A DNA stretch of 64,000 nt from Macrocystis pyrifera (GCA_031763025.1 JASSKH010000040.1:2679001-2743000); one strand, 5' to 3'. Positions 29,735-40,554 are shown, numbered from the stretch's first letter. A program made the numbers and translations. Notes: generated by a model from the letters alone, not told the origin.

Positions 29735-30540
29735 TAGTAACTTTCCTCGCCACCCAACTAATAATAGCTAGCCGTCAAGCTAGTCGAGACCGAAAAAAGT
29801 CGGTTAGTTTGCTTGCTCGCCACCCAAGTGGTATCTAGCCGTCAAGCCAAGACAAATAAAAGGTCAATTAGTTGGCGTACTCTCGCCACCCAAGTAGTAT
29901 CTAGCCGTCAAGACAAGACTTAAAAAAAAGCGGTTAGTTTGCTTGCTTCGCCACCCAACGAAAGACTAGCCGTCAAGTCAGCCAAGACCAAAACAAAATC
30001 GGTTGATATAGTTGGCTTGCTCTCGCCACCCTACTATTAATAGTAACTAGCCGTCAGGTCAAGACTAAAAAAAGTCGGTTTTGTTGGCTTATTCGCCACC
30101 CAGGTAGTAATTAGCCGTCAACGGCAAGACTTAAAAAAAGCCGGCTAGTTTACCAATGAAGTAGGTCGGTTAGTTGGCTTGCTCTCGCCAACCAAGTAGT
30201 AACTAGCCGTCAAGACAAGACTGTTGAGAACGGCGCTCAGTTGGCTTGCTCCGCCACCCACTACAAACTAGCCGTCAAGTCAGTCAAGACCAAAAAAACG
30301 AAATCGCTTATTAATAGTATAGTTGGCTTACTTCGCCACCCAACTACAATAGTAACTAGCCGTCAAGTCGAGACTGAATAAAATCGGTTAGTTGGCTTAC
30401 TCTGGCCACCCAACTAATAACTATTAATAGACGTCAAGTCGGGTACTTGGCTCACATCGCCACCCAACTCGTAACTAGCCGTCAAGTCGAGACTGACTAA
30501 AGTCGGCTAGTTGGCTTAATCTCGCCACCCAACTAGTCAA

Positions 30541-30885
30541 TGTTAAGGTCTTAGTCCGTTGGGCTAAAGGTAAAAGGTTAACCAGTCGCCTACCCAATCT
30601 AAGCCTCATAACACTCTCCCCCCCCTGGAACGGACCGGGTATACGGGTCGACGCGTGACACCAACACGCGGTTCCAATTTCTGGGGATCCAGAAGTATTC
30701 TTTCAGATTCTTGACATCAGGAAATTCACTTTTCTCTAAAAAGCGATTTCATGCCGGACGTGAGATTCGAACTCACGACCAACGACCTTTGTGCTGCCGA
30801 TGACGCCATTTGTTAAGATCTTAGTCCGCGTTGGGCTAAAGGTAAAAGGTTAACCAGTCGCCTACCCAATCTAAGCCTCATAACA
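30541..30885 (-). mobile_element. TRIM: 345-bp terminal-repeat retrotransposon in miniature
   Basis: Direct terminal repeats at 30541-30613 and 30811-30885 (73 and 75 nt, starting TGTTAAG, ending CATAACA on the plus strand) are flanked by a 4-bp duplication TCAA. Read on the minus strand, a TGG-initial primer-binding-like TGGCGTCATCGGCAGC starts two nt after the first repeat, a tRNA-like T-arm GTGAGTTCGAATCTCAC and TCCGGCA follow, and a purine tract AGGGGGGGGAGAG abuts the second repeat. This is the layout of a non-coding LTR retroelement that needs proteins from elsewhere. Confidence 0.85.
30752..30808 (-). other. tRNA-like segment inside the TRIM
   Basis: On the minus strand GTGAGTTCGAATCTCAC forms a perfect T-arm next to TCCGGCA. 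Upstream, TGGCGTCATCGGCAGC resembles the A-box/D-arm of elongator tRNA-Met. At 57 nt it is too short for a complete tRNA, and no normal anticodon arm was found. Confidence 0.6.
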
Positions 30886-31352
30886 TCAAAAAGTCAGTCA
30901 GGACGGAAAAAAGTCGGTTGCAGTAGTTGGCTTACTTCGCCACCCAACTAGTATCTAGCCGTCAAGTCGAGACTGAAACGTCGCGGATATAGTTGGCTTA
31001 TGTCGCCACCCAAATAGCAATTAGCCGTCAACGTCACGAGACTAAATTCGGTTAGTTGGCTTATTTCGCCACCCAACTAGAAACTAGCAGTCAGGTCAAG
31101 ACTAAAAAAAGTCGGTTTAGTTGGCTTACTTCGCCACCCAACTAGTCTAGTAACTAGCCGTCAAGTCGAGACTGAAATTGATTATTAATAGTAGGCTTAT
31201 TTCGTCACCCAACAAATAACAAGCCGTTAACGTTAAGACTGCAAAAATAAATTGGAGGTCAGGTCGAGCCTGAGGAAAGTCGGTTAGTTGGCTTACTTCG
31301 CCACCCAAAACAATACTGGGTACCTGGTAGTAACTAGCCGTCTACATACGTG

Positions 31353-31677
31353 CCCGGTGGCTTGGTAGGTGGTCCGCGTGCCTATCAAGATCAATTTCGT
31401 GGGTTCAAATCTCACCGAGTGCATGCTCGCAGGGACTTTTTCTTACATAAAAAAATGAATAAGCGGAAAGCGCGAGAGCGTGAGTTAGCTACATTCGATG
31501 AAAATCGACGAGCAGTGGGAATGCTGAACTCTATGCGCGACAAAAAATAAAGGCACGTACCGGGGGGGAGGAGGGACGACACCTGTGACCACGGCTTGTC
31601 CAGAAGATCGTCGAGAGGGTAAAACCTCCTACGAGTTGGGCTGGAAAGTAAAAGTGATGATAAAAAAAAAAAAAAAA
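31353..31677 (+). mobile_element. tRNA-derived SINE, copy 3
   Basis: Starts CCCGGTGGCTTGGTAGGTGG, B-box GGGTTCAAATCTCACC, and ends GTGATGATAAA in a 16-nt A-run, the clearest poly(A) tail of the three copies. Inserted in the 65-bp tandem array after GCCGTC. Confidence 0.85.
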
Positions 31678-32139
31678 TGACACGAGTATGTATAAACTCG
31701 TATTTTATGACTGCTTTTGATGCTGTGCAGCCCTGAAAGGCAAGTCGAAAACAAGTCGAAAGTAGAGAAGTCGATACTACCAAAAAAAAAGGTTAGTTGG
31801 CTTACTTCGCCACCCAACTACTAAAAACTAGCCGTCAAGACATGACTAAAAAAAGTCGGTTAGTTGGCTTGCTTCGCCACCCAACTAGAAACTATATAGC
31901 CGATTCAAGACTAAAAAAGTCGGTTAGTTGGCTTGCTTCTCCACCCAACTAGAGAGTATATAGCCGTCAGGTGATTCAAAACTAAAAAAAAGTCGGTTAG
32001 TTGGCTTGCCTCGCCACCCAACCAGCAACTAGCCGTCAGTTCGAGACTAAAAAAAGTCGGATAGTTGGTCTGCTCTCGCCACTCAAGTAGTATCTACACG
32101 CCAGGTCAAGTTAAAAAAAAGTCGGTTAATTGCCACCCG

Positions 32140-33187
32140 ACCAGTAACTACTGCTGTAGTAATCAGAACCAAATATGGCTGACAAACGTAGGGGGAGCCG
32201 ACTGCGATTTTAGCTTTTAGGGTCCATTTTGGATTCTGATAACTAACTAGGCCCGCCGTAATCGTAGAACAAGCAAGCGTATGCCTGCTGCACGTGGATA
32301 TGATGTACAGATAGATACCTGGTACAAGACAAAACCGGTTGTCATCTAGCGTGGAAATCCCTTTGAATTCAACTACTAACTGTTGCCCGCGCGGTACGAC
32401 GTTGAGCGGGGAACCTCTTGTCGGAGAGGGAAGCGCCAAGTCCCGCGGCTCACGTACAGTAGTGCAGCATGTGAATATCGTTGACCGTCAGCGTTTCCGT
32501 CTTGTCTCCCACCCTTTTCTTTTGGTTCATCCCATTTTTTTAATCTCTTTGCCTTTCTTTTCCCTCTCTCTCCTACAGCAGCAGTAGTCGCACCTCAGAT
32601 CTGGGGTAACCTATGAATAGTAGGCTTTTTTTCCAACCTCCCCATTAAGGTACCGCGAGAAGTTCTCAGCACTATCTCCCCCTCGGCGACTCGCGTCGAG
32701 TTGTGCATGACCACTGCAGTACCAACCACTATTAATACCACGTACTATCCGTTACCAACACTATCAGTACTGCTGCATACGAAAAACAAAAAAAAAAGAG
32801 TGAAATAAACAAGAAAAAGTATACGCCTACATACCCCTGTAAAAAAAAAAGAAAAAGAAAAAAGGGATACGAATTACAGTTTCAAACAACGAACGGTCAA
32901 AAGCAGCTGTTACAACCAACGGTTATAAAACAACAGCTATTGATAGTTACGCACGCTGCGATGGGGGTGCACCCAATTTGCTCCTTCCTGACTTGAGGAT
33001 CTCCTACTCGTACTATTCTCTACCAAATCACCCAAAACTGACTTTCGAGAGAAAACGAAAGTGCAGCCCGATGGTCTCCACAGGTAAAAGTATACAACGA
33101 ATACCACGTAAAACACAATTTCCCCCAAGAAAAAAAAATGTGATGTTCCAACGATTTTGGCTGCTACCAATGTACATACTTCCTCGG
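32140..33187. other. Stretch without recognisable gene
   Basis: A-rich simple sequence and short ORFs only. TACTGCTGTA at 32149-32158 sits where the array has TA. Confidence 0.55.
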
Positions 33188-33337
33188 TTAACCTTTCAGG
33201 ACTGCAGTCCCGCTCTGGGGGACAAACCACTCAAACTCTCATGTGATTTTTCCCCCAAAATTATGTAATTTTTCGTACGAGTAGGCAGTTTCTCCCCGAA
33301 ACGGGACTGACTGCTTAGTCAGTCCTGAAAGGGTTAA
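33188..33337. mobile_element. piggyBac-like miniature element, copy 2
   Basis: TTAACCTTTCAGGACTGCAG ... AGTCCTGAAAGGGTTAA, 150 nt, with inner GGGGGACAAAC arms. TTAA is intact on both sides. Confidence 0.8.
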
Positions 33338-33639
33338 CAGGTTACAGATTATTTTCGTCAAAAAAAATATCACACTCGTACATGTTCCCCGCTGACGTGG
33401 CACGGGCGTCAGCGGTTCGGTTCAACGGTTACAAAGCGTACCGACGAACGGATAAATCCAAAGGAATCACGGTGGTTGCCAGAAACAAAAACGGCAATGT
33501 ACTCGTACCAGTACGCATACCACAGGGAACAAAAAGGTTGATCAAACGACTCCTGACGCCAACAACCAAACAGCAACACACCCTCCGGGGGAATAATAGC
33601 AGTAGTAAGAATAATACAGCACAGTAGCGACAACAAGAA

Positions 33640-34240
33640 AACACTCTTGGGTGCCCGCGTACCTACCCGGGTACGACCAAAACAATCGAGTTGGGTACCC
33701 GGATACCCTAGAGGATATACCTGGTATATGTTTAGTAGTGTATATACTCTGGAGGTACCCGGGTACCTACCCGAGTACGACCAAAATAACCAGGTTAGGC
33801 ACCCCAGAGAATATATATATATACTCTGGAGGTACCCGGGTGCCTACCCGAGTACGACCAAAACAACCGGGTAGGGTACCCGGGCATCCCAGAGTATAAG
33901 AGTATACCCGGATACCGTACGTACCCGAGCACGACCAAAACTATCAGGTTGGGTACATACCCGGGTACCTCAGAGTATAAATACGTGTAGCAGGGTAAAC
34001 TCTGGAGGTACCGGGTACCTACCCGATTACGATCAAAACAACCAGGTTGGGCATATACTCCGGGGTGCCTGGGCATACTCTGGAGGTACCCAGATTCCTA
34101 CCTGAGGAAAACAACCAAGTTGGGTACCCGGGTACCCCACATAGTGAAATATCTTTGGAGGTAACCGGGTATCTACCCGAGTACGACCGAAGCAACTAGG
34201 TTGGGTGTATACCCGGGTACCCCAGAGTATATATATACCC
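33640..34240. repeat. About 110-bp tandem repeat rich in TACCCGGGTA
   Basis: Five to six units combining CGGGTACCTACCCGAGTACG, ACCAAAACAACCAGGTTGGG and CCAGAGTATATATA. ORFs here are repeat-derived. Confidence 0.88.
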
Positions 34241-34309
34241 TCCCTAACACACCCTTCTTGACGTTGAATTCAAAACAAGCACTGCATATTGCCGGATGAC
34301 AAACGAAAT

Positions 34310-35400
34310 GCTGTACGTAACGTCAACGGTCACCACCACTACGTCAACGGCCATCATGGCACAATAGTAGCGCCTCCACTACACTATGCCAACGGCCATA
34401 ACACAATAGTAGCGCCTCTATTACACTATGCCAACGGCCATAACACAACAGTAACGCCTCTACCACACTATGTCAACGGTCATAACATAATGGCAGCCCC
34501 TCCACCACGCTATGCCAACGGTCATCATAGCACAATAGTAGCGCCTCTACCACACCATGCCAACGGTCATAACACAAGAGTAACGCCTCTACCACACGAT
34601 GCCAACCGCCATAACACAGTAGTAACGCCTCTACCACACCATGCCAACGGTCATCATACCACAATAGTGGCGCCTCTACCACACTATGCCAACGGCTATA
34701 ACATAATAGTAGCGCCTCTACCACACTATGCCAACGGTCATCATACCACAATAGTAGCGCCTCTACCACACTATGCCACAAGCCATGACATAATAGTAGC
34801 GCCTCTATCACACTATGCCAACGGTCACTATGCACAACAGTAACGCCTCTAGCACACTATACCGATGGGCACAACACAGTAGTAACGCCTCTACCACACC
34901 ATGCCAACGGTCATCATACCACAATAGTAGCGCCTCTACCACACTATGCCAACGGCCATAACATAATAGTAGCGCCTCTACCGCACTATGCCAACGGTCA
35001 TCATACCACAATAGTAGCGCCTCTACCACACTATGCCAACGGCCATAACACAATAGTAGCGCCTCTACCACACTATGCCAACGGCCATACCACAATAGTA
35101 GCGCCTCTATCACACCATGCCACAGTCATACCACAACAGTAACGCCTCTAGCACACTATACCGATGGGCACAACACAGCAAAAGCGCCTCTACCACACCA
35201 TGCCAACGGTCATCATGACACAATAGTAGCGCCTCTACTACACTATGCCAACGGTCATAACACGATAGAAGCGCCTCTACCGCACTATGCCAACGGTCGT
35301 CACACCACAACAGTAACGCCTCTACCACACTATGCCAACGGTCATACCACAACAGTAACGCCTCTGCCGGACTATGCCCACGGCCATCACACGATAGTCA
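34310..35400. repeat. Minisatellite of about 36-45 bp units, open on both strands
   Basis: About 26 units of CACTATGCCAACGGTCATAA, CACAATAGTAGCGCCTCTAC. Unit lengths vary in steps of three, so plus-strand ORF 34289-34843 (HYANGHNTxVxPLP repeats) and minus-strand ORFs (RWHSVVEALLLCYG repeats) both stay open. No flanking promoter, splice or domain evidence for a gene was found. Confidence 0.85.
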
Positions 35401-35699
35401 CGCCTCTGCCTCCCCCCGCGGTCGCTGCACCCACCCCCTTCCCCCCCTGAGCGCCATTGGCGCCTCCATTTGGATCACGCCTCCACCACCGGGAAACCCC
35501 TCCCGCCAGTGGCTTCGCTCCTTTTTCTCTCGAGCTGCCTTCTGCCAAGGGAGAAGTACTAGAGGAGCCCGTTCTCAGTTGCCTCAGCTCTAGCTGATGC
35601 TGGCGGACCTTTTAGGATGCACAATATATACCAGTCAGTATGTGGAGGGCGAGCAAGCGGGGGAGGCGTAGGGATTAGGGGGGGAGGGGGGGGGGGAGG

Positions 35700-35882
35700 G
35701 GGGGGGGGTGTACTCATTATCATGCTTGGTCGTAGTTCGTATTATCATGGACCCTCACACCCCTAAAATGCCGGGACGAAGCACGTCGGGTTTTCACCGA
35801 CCAGGTAGACATTGCTCGCACCAAGCGCGAATCGCCGTGAGGTGTTTAGGCGAGTCGCATGAAGGGTGAGCTGCATCCTACG
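35700..35882 (-). mobile_element. Poly(C)-tailed repeat R1, minus copy
   Basis: TGTACTCATTATCATGC, GGGACGAAGCACGTCGGG and GCATGAAGGGTGAGCTGCAT are recognisable; G-runs lie on both sides. Confidence 0.8.
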
Positions 35883-36173
35883 AGGGGGGAGGGGGGGGGG
35901 TGTGTGGGGGGTGGGAGACGTACTCATTTGCTGCGTGGGGGAGGCGGGAGGGGGGCGGGGGGATTAAGGAGAGGGGTCATCCGATATGAACAGGTGAAAC
36001 ATGCACTTGTGTGGGTAAACGCTAACCAATAGCCAAATTACTTTCCCACGGACGTTTTTTCGGGGATAAAACGCTTGGAATCAGAGTGGAAAGCCTTTTG
36101 CAGCATTGAGGAAAAAACGGGCCGACATGAGTAGTCAGCCACCTTAACCACCTTGCAACCGCATCCGCGTTTT

Positions 36174-36183
<10 letters not shown>

Positions 36184-36221
<38 letters not shown>
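36184..36221. repeat. Poly(G) run, 38 nt
   Basis: Uninterrupted G preceded by a 14-nt T-run. Confidence 0.85.
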
Positions 36222-36223
<2 letters not shown>

Positions 36224-36361
36224 ACACTACTTGGAAATAGAATTGAAGCATTTTTTGTAAAAAGGGTTACAAAACGTGTTTTTTTTTCCAACTTTTTTTG
36301 GAATAAAGTAAAACAGTTAGACTGTACCGTTTGGCATGTTTTTCAGTATCGCTCGCACGAC

Positions 36362-36459
36362 TTGACCCTTGAAGGGCTGCAGTCCCGCTCCGGGGACAAA
36401 CTACTCAATTTGTAAGTGAGTTTGTCCTCACGACGTGAATGCAGTCCTGAAAGGGTCAA
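36362..36459. mobile_element. piggyBac-like miniature element, copy 3
   Basis: TTGACCCTTGAAGGGCTGCA ... CAGTCCTGAAAGGGTCAA. The ends are TTGA/TCAA instead of TTAA; inner GGGGACAAAC arm. Confidence 0.7.
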
Positions 36460-36518
36460 GTCACCAGCTACATAAGTTTCTAATCCGACGAAAGGCGAGT
36501 CGTTTCACGGAGGTGTCG

Positions 36519-36716
36519 ACTGTCCGACTTACGGGGTTTCCATCCTTGTACATAGGAGGAAGGATGTCAAAACGCGGAATAAATTTCTTACTTTTCGGCC
36601 CGGGTCCCCTCGGCCGGGGAGCGCTGGTTGGGCTCGCCTCGCTCGCGCTGACTCAAGTCGGTAAGTCGCCTGGCCATCAGCTGGTTTCGCCAGCCGACTT
36701 ACCGACTAAAGGCAGT
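36519..36716. repeat. About 195-bp dispersed repeat B, copy 1
   Basis: Shares GGGTTTCCATCCTTGTA, a GGTCC(T/C)CTCGG block and AAGTCGGNAAGTCG.CTGG with 51886-52080. It ends in a hairpin CAGCTGG.TTCGCCAGC and contains short inverted CCGACTTA words, suggesting a mobile element. Confidence 0.7.
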
Positions 36717-36718
36717 TA

Positions 36719-36823
36719 TTACGGGGGACCATAGTAAATGGGACCAAATATTGTTGGTAAAAAAAGGGATCTATATAGGTTTTTGTGTGTACCGTAGGTC
36801 CTATTTACTATGGTCCCCCGTAA
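36719..36823. mobile_element. 105-bp MITE, copy k
   Basis: TTACGGGGGACCATAG ... CTATGGTCCCCCGTAA, flanked by TA. Confidence 0.92.
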
Positions 36824-36854
36824 TAGTTGGTTGGCTAACGGCACCCACGGACTA

Positions 36855-36963
36855 TTACGGGAGGGGACCGTATTAAATAGGACCTACGGTACACACAAAA
36901 GCCTATACATTTCGCTATTTTTACCAACAGTATTTAGTCCTGTTTACTATGAGCCCGCCGCAA
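36855..36963. mobile_element. 105-bp MITE family, copy l (109 nt)
   Basis: TTACGGGAGGGGACCG ... GAGCCCGCCGCAA, TA on both sides, lies 31 nt from copy k. Confidence 0.88.
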
Positions 36964-37121
36964 TAGTGAATACCCGTGAAGTCCTACCCTCTCACAGCTC
37001 TAGCATTCGGACTCTGATACCAATATGAAACGGTGCGTAAATTCCGCCCCGCCAGAGCGGTACCACGTACCAGGTACGCCCACGAGCCTTTGCTCATCGG
37101 GCTAAGCGAACATTTTTTTTT

Positions 37122-37225
37122 TTAAATCCTAAGCCTTTTAGTAGCGCTGTCCCGTTTTGGCGACAGACCAGTCTAATTCCAAGTACTTTGTCCCCAAAGC
37201 GGGACTGCAGTTTGCTCTAACAGAT
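37122..37225. mobile_element. piggyBac-like miniature element, copy 4, degraded
   Basis: Inner part CTGTCCCGTTTTGGCGACAG / TTTGTCCCCAAAGCGGGACT matches the family; the outer ends are diverged. Confidence 0.55.
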
Positions 37226-37316
37226 TCGAACTCGGCTTTTTTTTCTGTGAGAAGAGGCGTACTAGAAGCAGGAAAAAACTTCCTCACGCGGGGGGAACCA
37301 AAACAAAAATTATTAG

Positions 37317-37365
<49 letters not shown>

Positions 37366-37445
37366 AGTCATACGACTACGGCCATGCATGAGATCGAGTA
37401 CATCTCTCCTATCGAGTACACCTCCCCCCCCCCCCCCCCCCTCCC
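37317..37445 (+). repeat. 49-nt poly(C) plus R1 tail fragments
   Basis: 49 uninterrupted C (37317-37365), then AGTCATACGACTACGGCCAT, GCATGAGATCGAGTACAT and a second GAGTACACC with another C-run. Two R1 3' ends follow each other. Confidence 0.8.
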
Positions 37446-37854
37446 CCCGCCCCCTACCATGGACCGAACTTACCCAGGTATCCGGGTGGGATGTACCGGT
37501 ATCGAGTTCGTTCCGAACCTTACCGGAGTGTTCGGTAGGGTATTGTGGCCGAATCGAACCGTACCGAAGGCCGTCGGTAGGGTATTTACCGAGAAAATAC
37601 CCACCGATATACTTTGGTACGTATATCATGCACCCTTTTCAAAAATTCGTTAAAAGGTACCAGGTACCCTGGTGTACCAGTACGAGGCGATACCTACAGT
37701 CAGTAGTGGTCCCTCTGTATAGAGTGCCGGCATGCGCCAGTCAACCATTTCGGCACTATAGCGGCCACCGGCACTAACTACTCCCCACCCTCTACCATAC
37801 CACCACACTGGCGAATCCCATCTGTCTGGGCCAAGCGATTCCACAGGCACTATA

Positions 37855-38275
37855 GGGGGCAACCGGCACTACTCAACCGGCACTATAGAGGGCAACCGGC
37901 ACTACCCAACCGGCACTATAGAGGGCAACCCGCACTACCCAACTGGCACTATAGAGCGCAACCGGCACTACCCAACCGGCACTATAGAGGGCAACCGGCA
38001 CTACCCAACCGGTACTACAGAGGGCAACCGGCACTATAGAGGGCAACCGGCACTACACAACCGGCACTATAGAGGGCAACCCGCACTACCCAACCGGCAC
38101 TATAGCGGGCAACCGGCACTACCCAAACGGCACTATAGAGGGCAACCGGCACTACCCAACCGGCACTAATTACTCCGCACACTACCGCACTGGTTAATCC
38201 CATCTCATCTGTCTGGGCCAAGCGATTCCACCGGCACTATAGGGAGCAACCGGCACTACTCAACCGGCACTATAG
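37855..38275. repeat. About 38-bp tandem repeat of ACCGGCACTATAGAGGGCA
   Basis: About twelve units. Related words (GTGCCGG..CTATAGTGCC) occur at 26890-27130. Confidence 0.88.
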
Positions 38276-38746
38276 AGGGACCACTGCTACTGGATACCTA
38301 GCTAGCTATAGGGATTGTTCATCAGGGTTGGATTGCGCGTGCACTATTGTTTCTGAAACTCGAGTTTTTAGGTGCGAGGTAAAATGGAGGCCCTGAGAAA
38401 CATTAGCTAGCCCCTCCTACACAGAAACATTAGCTAGCCCCTCCTACGCTGTAGCATTGCTCGTTGATTCAACCACGCAAAAACAAACACCGCGGTACCT
38501 ACAGTAGTATATACGTCGGGCCGCAAACGCGCCGAGTCAGACACAAACGAACCTACGCAGAGCTCCCTCGGCAAATTCTGCTGTCATGCCCTACCCATAA
38601 AAAAACGCCTGCTACTTTTGTCCCGCAAAATACAACACGTTCGGATTCAATAGTAACATATACACGGTATGTTATATATACGGACAGTGGTGGTCGGCGA
38701 CTGAAAAGTCACCCAATCTCACAGCCCTACTCGCTTTTACCCTCAC

Positions 38747-38848
38747 CTGAAGCTCGAGCGCCGCGCGAGACGTCTCCGCTTCCTGCCTCAACGCAGCCAG
38801 CTCTAGCCGCAACCTCGCGCATTCCCTGTCGGCATCACGACCGAATGC
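38747..38848 (-). CDS. Candidate coiled-coil gene, exon E
   Basis: Minus-strand reading gives AFGRDADRECARLRLELA followed by ALRQEAETSRAALELQ, 34 codons, then donor GTGAGG. The heptad-like Leu/Ala spacing predicts a coiled coil. The acceptor (AACGAAG) is weak because it lacks a good pyrimidine tract, so the exon start is uncertain. It shares phase-0 boundaries and a coil end in LQ/SQ with exons A-C. Confidence 0.45.
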
Positions 38849-38874
38849 CTTCGTTCCCGGTACCGCGCCTGGCG

Positions 38875-39000
38875 GTGTATTATTCCCGATTTCCGAAGAA
38901 TTCCGATTTCCGATTTCCAATTCCCGATTTCCGATATAATCGATTCCAATACCCGATTTTCGGTTTCCGATATCCGATTTCGGGGTTTTCGATACCCGAT
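38875..39000. repeat. ATTCCCGATTTCCG repeat
   Basis: About ten degenerate copies of CGATTTCCGATTTC. Confidence 0.75.
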
Positions 39001-39104
39001 GCACGACGTCCGAAAGATGGCGGCAAGAGCAAGAGCAACACGGTTCAAACAGTACAGGAGGCAGTAAGTGTAGTGCGGGGTGTGGAAGGTAAGGGAATGG
39101 TGCG

Positions 39105-39155
39105 GAAGGGAAGGGAAGGGAAGGGAAGGGAAGGGAAGGGAAGGGAAGGGAAGGG
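39105..39155. repeat. GGGAA pentanucleotide microsatellite
   Basis: About ten perfect AAGGG units. Confidence 0.9.
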
Positions 39156-39304
39156 AAGAAGTCGGCAACAAGAGAGCAAGCAGATAGACGCCAAAATATG
39201 AAACGTTAACATTCACGCGAACTTAAAAACGCCCCCCGAGAGTATGGTGACCCGCAGACCGCAAACGGCAGGAGAAAGGGGCATCGAGATGGGAAAGGTG
39301 ATGC

Positions 39305-39345
<41 letters not shown>

Positions 39346-39659
39346 ATGCTCTCACATCGAGAGGGATCGATCGACCATTAATAATTCGCTAAACTACTTC
39401 TTCCACCCCTTGGATGTTTTTTTCCCTCGTTTTTCCGCAAACGTCTGGCGGCAGAATATTACTAAACAGCAAGGGAGCACAAAAAATCAAGTAAGTGACT
39501 TCGCCAAAGACAGCTCGCCAGGCCTACTGACCCACCAATCCATCCACATTTGACTACGCCCCACCCACCCAAGCCCCCCCTGGCCTGCCATCCATCCTAG
39601 CCCTCCGCGCGCCAGAGAATTCGACGCTGTCATCCATATGCGAGAAGGTACACACAAGG

Positions 39660-39870
39660 GGCCGAAACCCGTCTCGCAAGCGGCTCTTAGTAGGGTGCAG
39701 CTTCCCGTTCATACGACTCGCCGAACATCTCACGGGGCTTCGCGCTTGGTGCAAGCAACGCCTTCCTGGTCGGTGATAGTCCGATGTGAGCTCCGTTCCA
39801 GCATTGTAGGTATGCGAGGGTGTAAGGTCATACGACTGCGGTTATGCATTACCCCTCCCCCCCCCCCCCA
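39660..39870 (+). mobile_element. Poly(C)-tailed repeat R1, plus copy
   Basis: GCGGCTCTTAGTAGGGTGCA, CGCTTGGTGCAAGCAAC, AGGTATGCGAGGGT and TACGACTGCGGTTATGCATT, then C-runs. Its TTCTTAGTAGG-equivalent site is empty (TA). Confidence 0.82.
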
Positions 39871-39944
39871 GAGGAAACTCACATCTCGCCAAGAACCCCC
39901 ATGCTCGCACCGCACCAGCAACCCCTCCGTTCGAAACCAACAAC

Positions 39945-40040
39945 CCCCCCCCCCCCCCCCCCCCCCCACCCTCTCACGCGGTCTGTGACCATACAACTAT
40001 AGCCATGCATGACTGACATGAGTACACCCCCCCCCCTACC
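39945..40040 (+). repeat. Poly(C) run plus R1 tail fragment
   Basis: About 22 C (39946-39967), then GTGACCATACAACTATAGCC, ATGCATGACTGACATGAGTA, CACC and C-run. Confidence 0.75.
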
Positions 40041-40096
40041 GTCGCACGAGCGATCAACCCATCCATCCATCCATCTATCAATGTGCAAGCACGTAC

Positions 40097-40481
40097 CTCC
40101 AAGACCGCCAGTCCCAACATCATCTCCCCCCCTCCTCCTCCTCCTCTTCGTCCTCCTCCCTTCCTCCCTCCTCCCCAGTCTCCTCGCTGTCATCGACGCC
40201 TGCAGAAACGGCCACGACGTTGAACTCCTCTGCGAGAGAGCTTAACCAGTCCTGGTCTATCACCAACAAGCCGCCACCACCAACGAACCGCTTACCACTA
40301 CTACGTCTACCACCACTACTACTACAACTACCGCTACCGCCTCCGTCACTGCCGCCATTGCTGGTGTCCTCAGAGACGACGCCGGGAGTTAACTCCGGAG
40401 GGTGGCCATGGTCGTTGCCGGGGACGTTGGCCGGAGACCCCCGCTTTTCTCCTCCTATCCCCTTCTCCCCCCTCCCCGCGG
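40097..40481 (-). CDS. Candidate coiled-coil gene, exon D (frame uncertain)
   Basis: The minus strand is open for about 115 codons, starting KRGSPANVPGNDHGHPPE and containing LLVIDQDWLSSLAEEFNVVA, then an acidic tail SAGVDDSEETGEEGG followed by Glu/Gly repeats. A donor-like GTACGTGC lies at 40096, but the frame reaches it only if a 7-nt C-run at 40124-40130 changes length by one. The acceptor near 40482 would give a phase that does not match phase-0 neighbours. Low-complexity composition makes chance openness possible. Function unknown. Confidence 0.3.
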
Positions 40482-40554
40482 CTGGGGGGGAAAGGCGGGG
40501 GGAAGGCCGATAGCAGGGTGGCGATGCAGCGCGTCAGCTCCGCCTGTTTTTCAA

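Larger units (their letters stand above)
29520..32140. repeat. 2.6-kb tandem array, about 65-bp unit
   Basis: About 30 or more units of GTCGGTTAGTTGGCTTACTT, CGCCACCCAACTAGTAACTA and GCCGTCAAG.CGAGAC plus an A-run. The array has been invaded by one MITE (29630-29734), one TRIM (30541-30885) and one SINE (31353-31677), and carries four TATTAATA scars and one TACCTGGTA scar at conserved TA positions. Confidence 0.92.

Noticed and set aside
38464..39201. 245-codon plus-strand ORF
   Set aside because: Covers ATTCCCGATTTCCG and GGGAA repeats and overlaps candidate exon E on the other strand; no domain.
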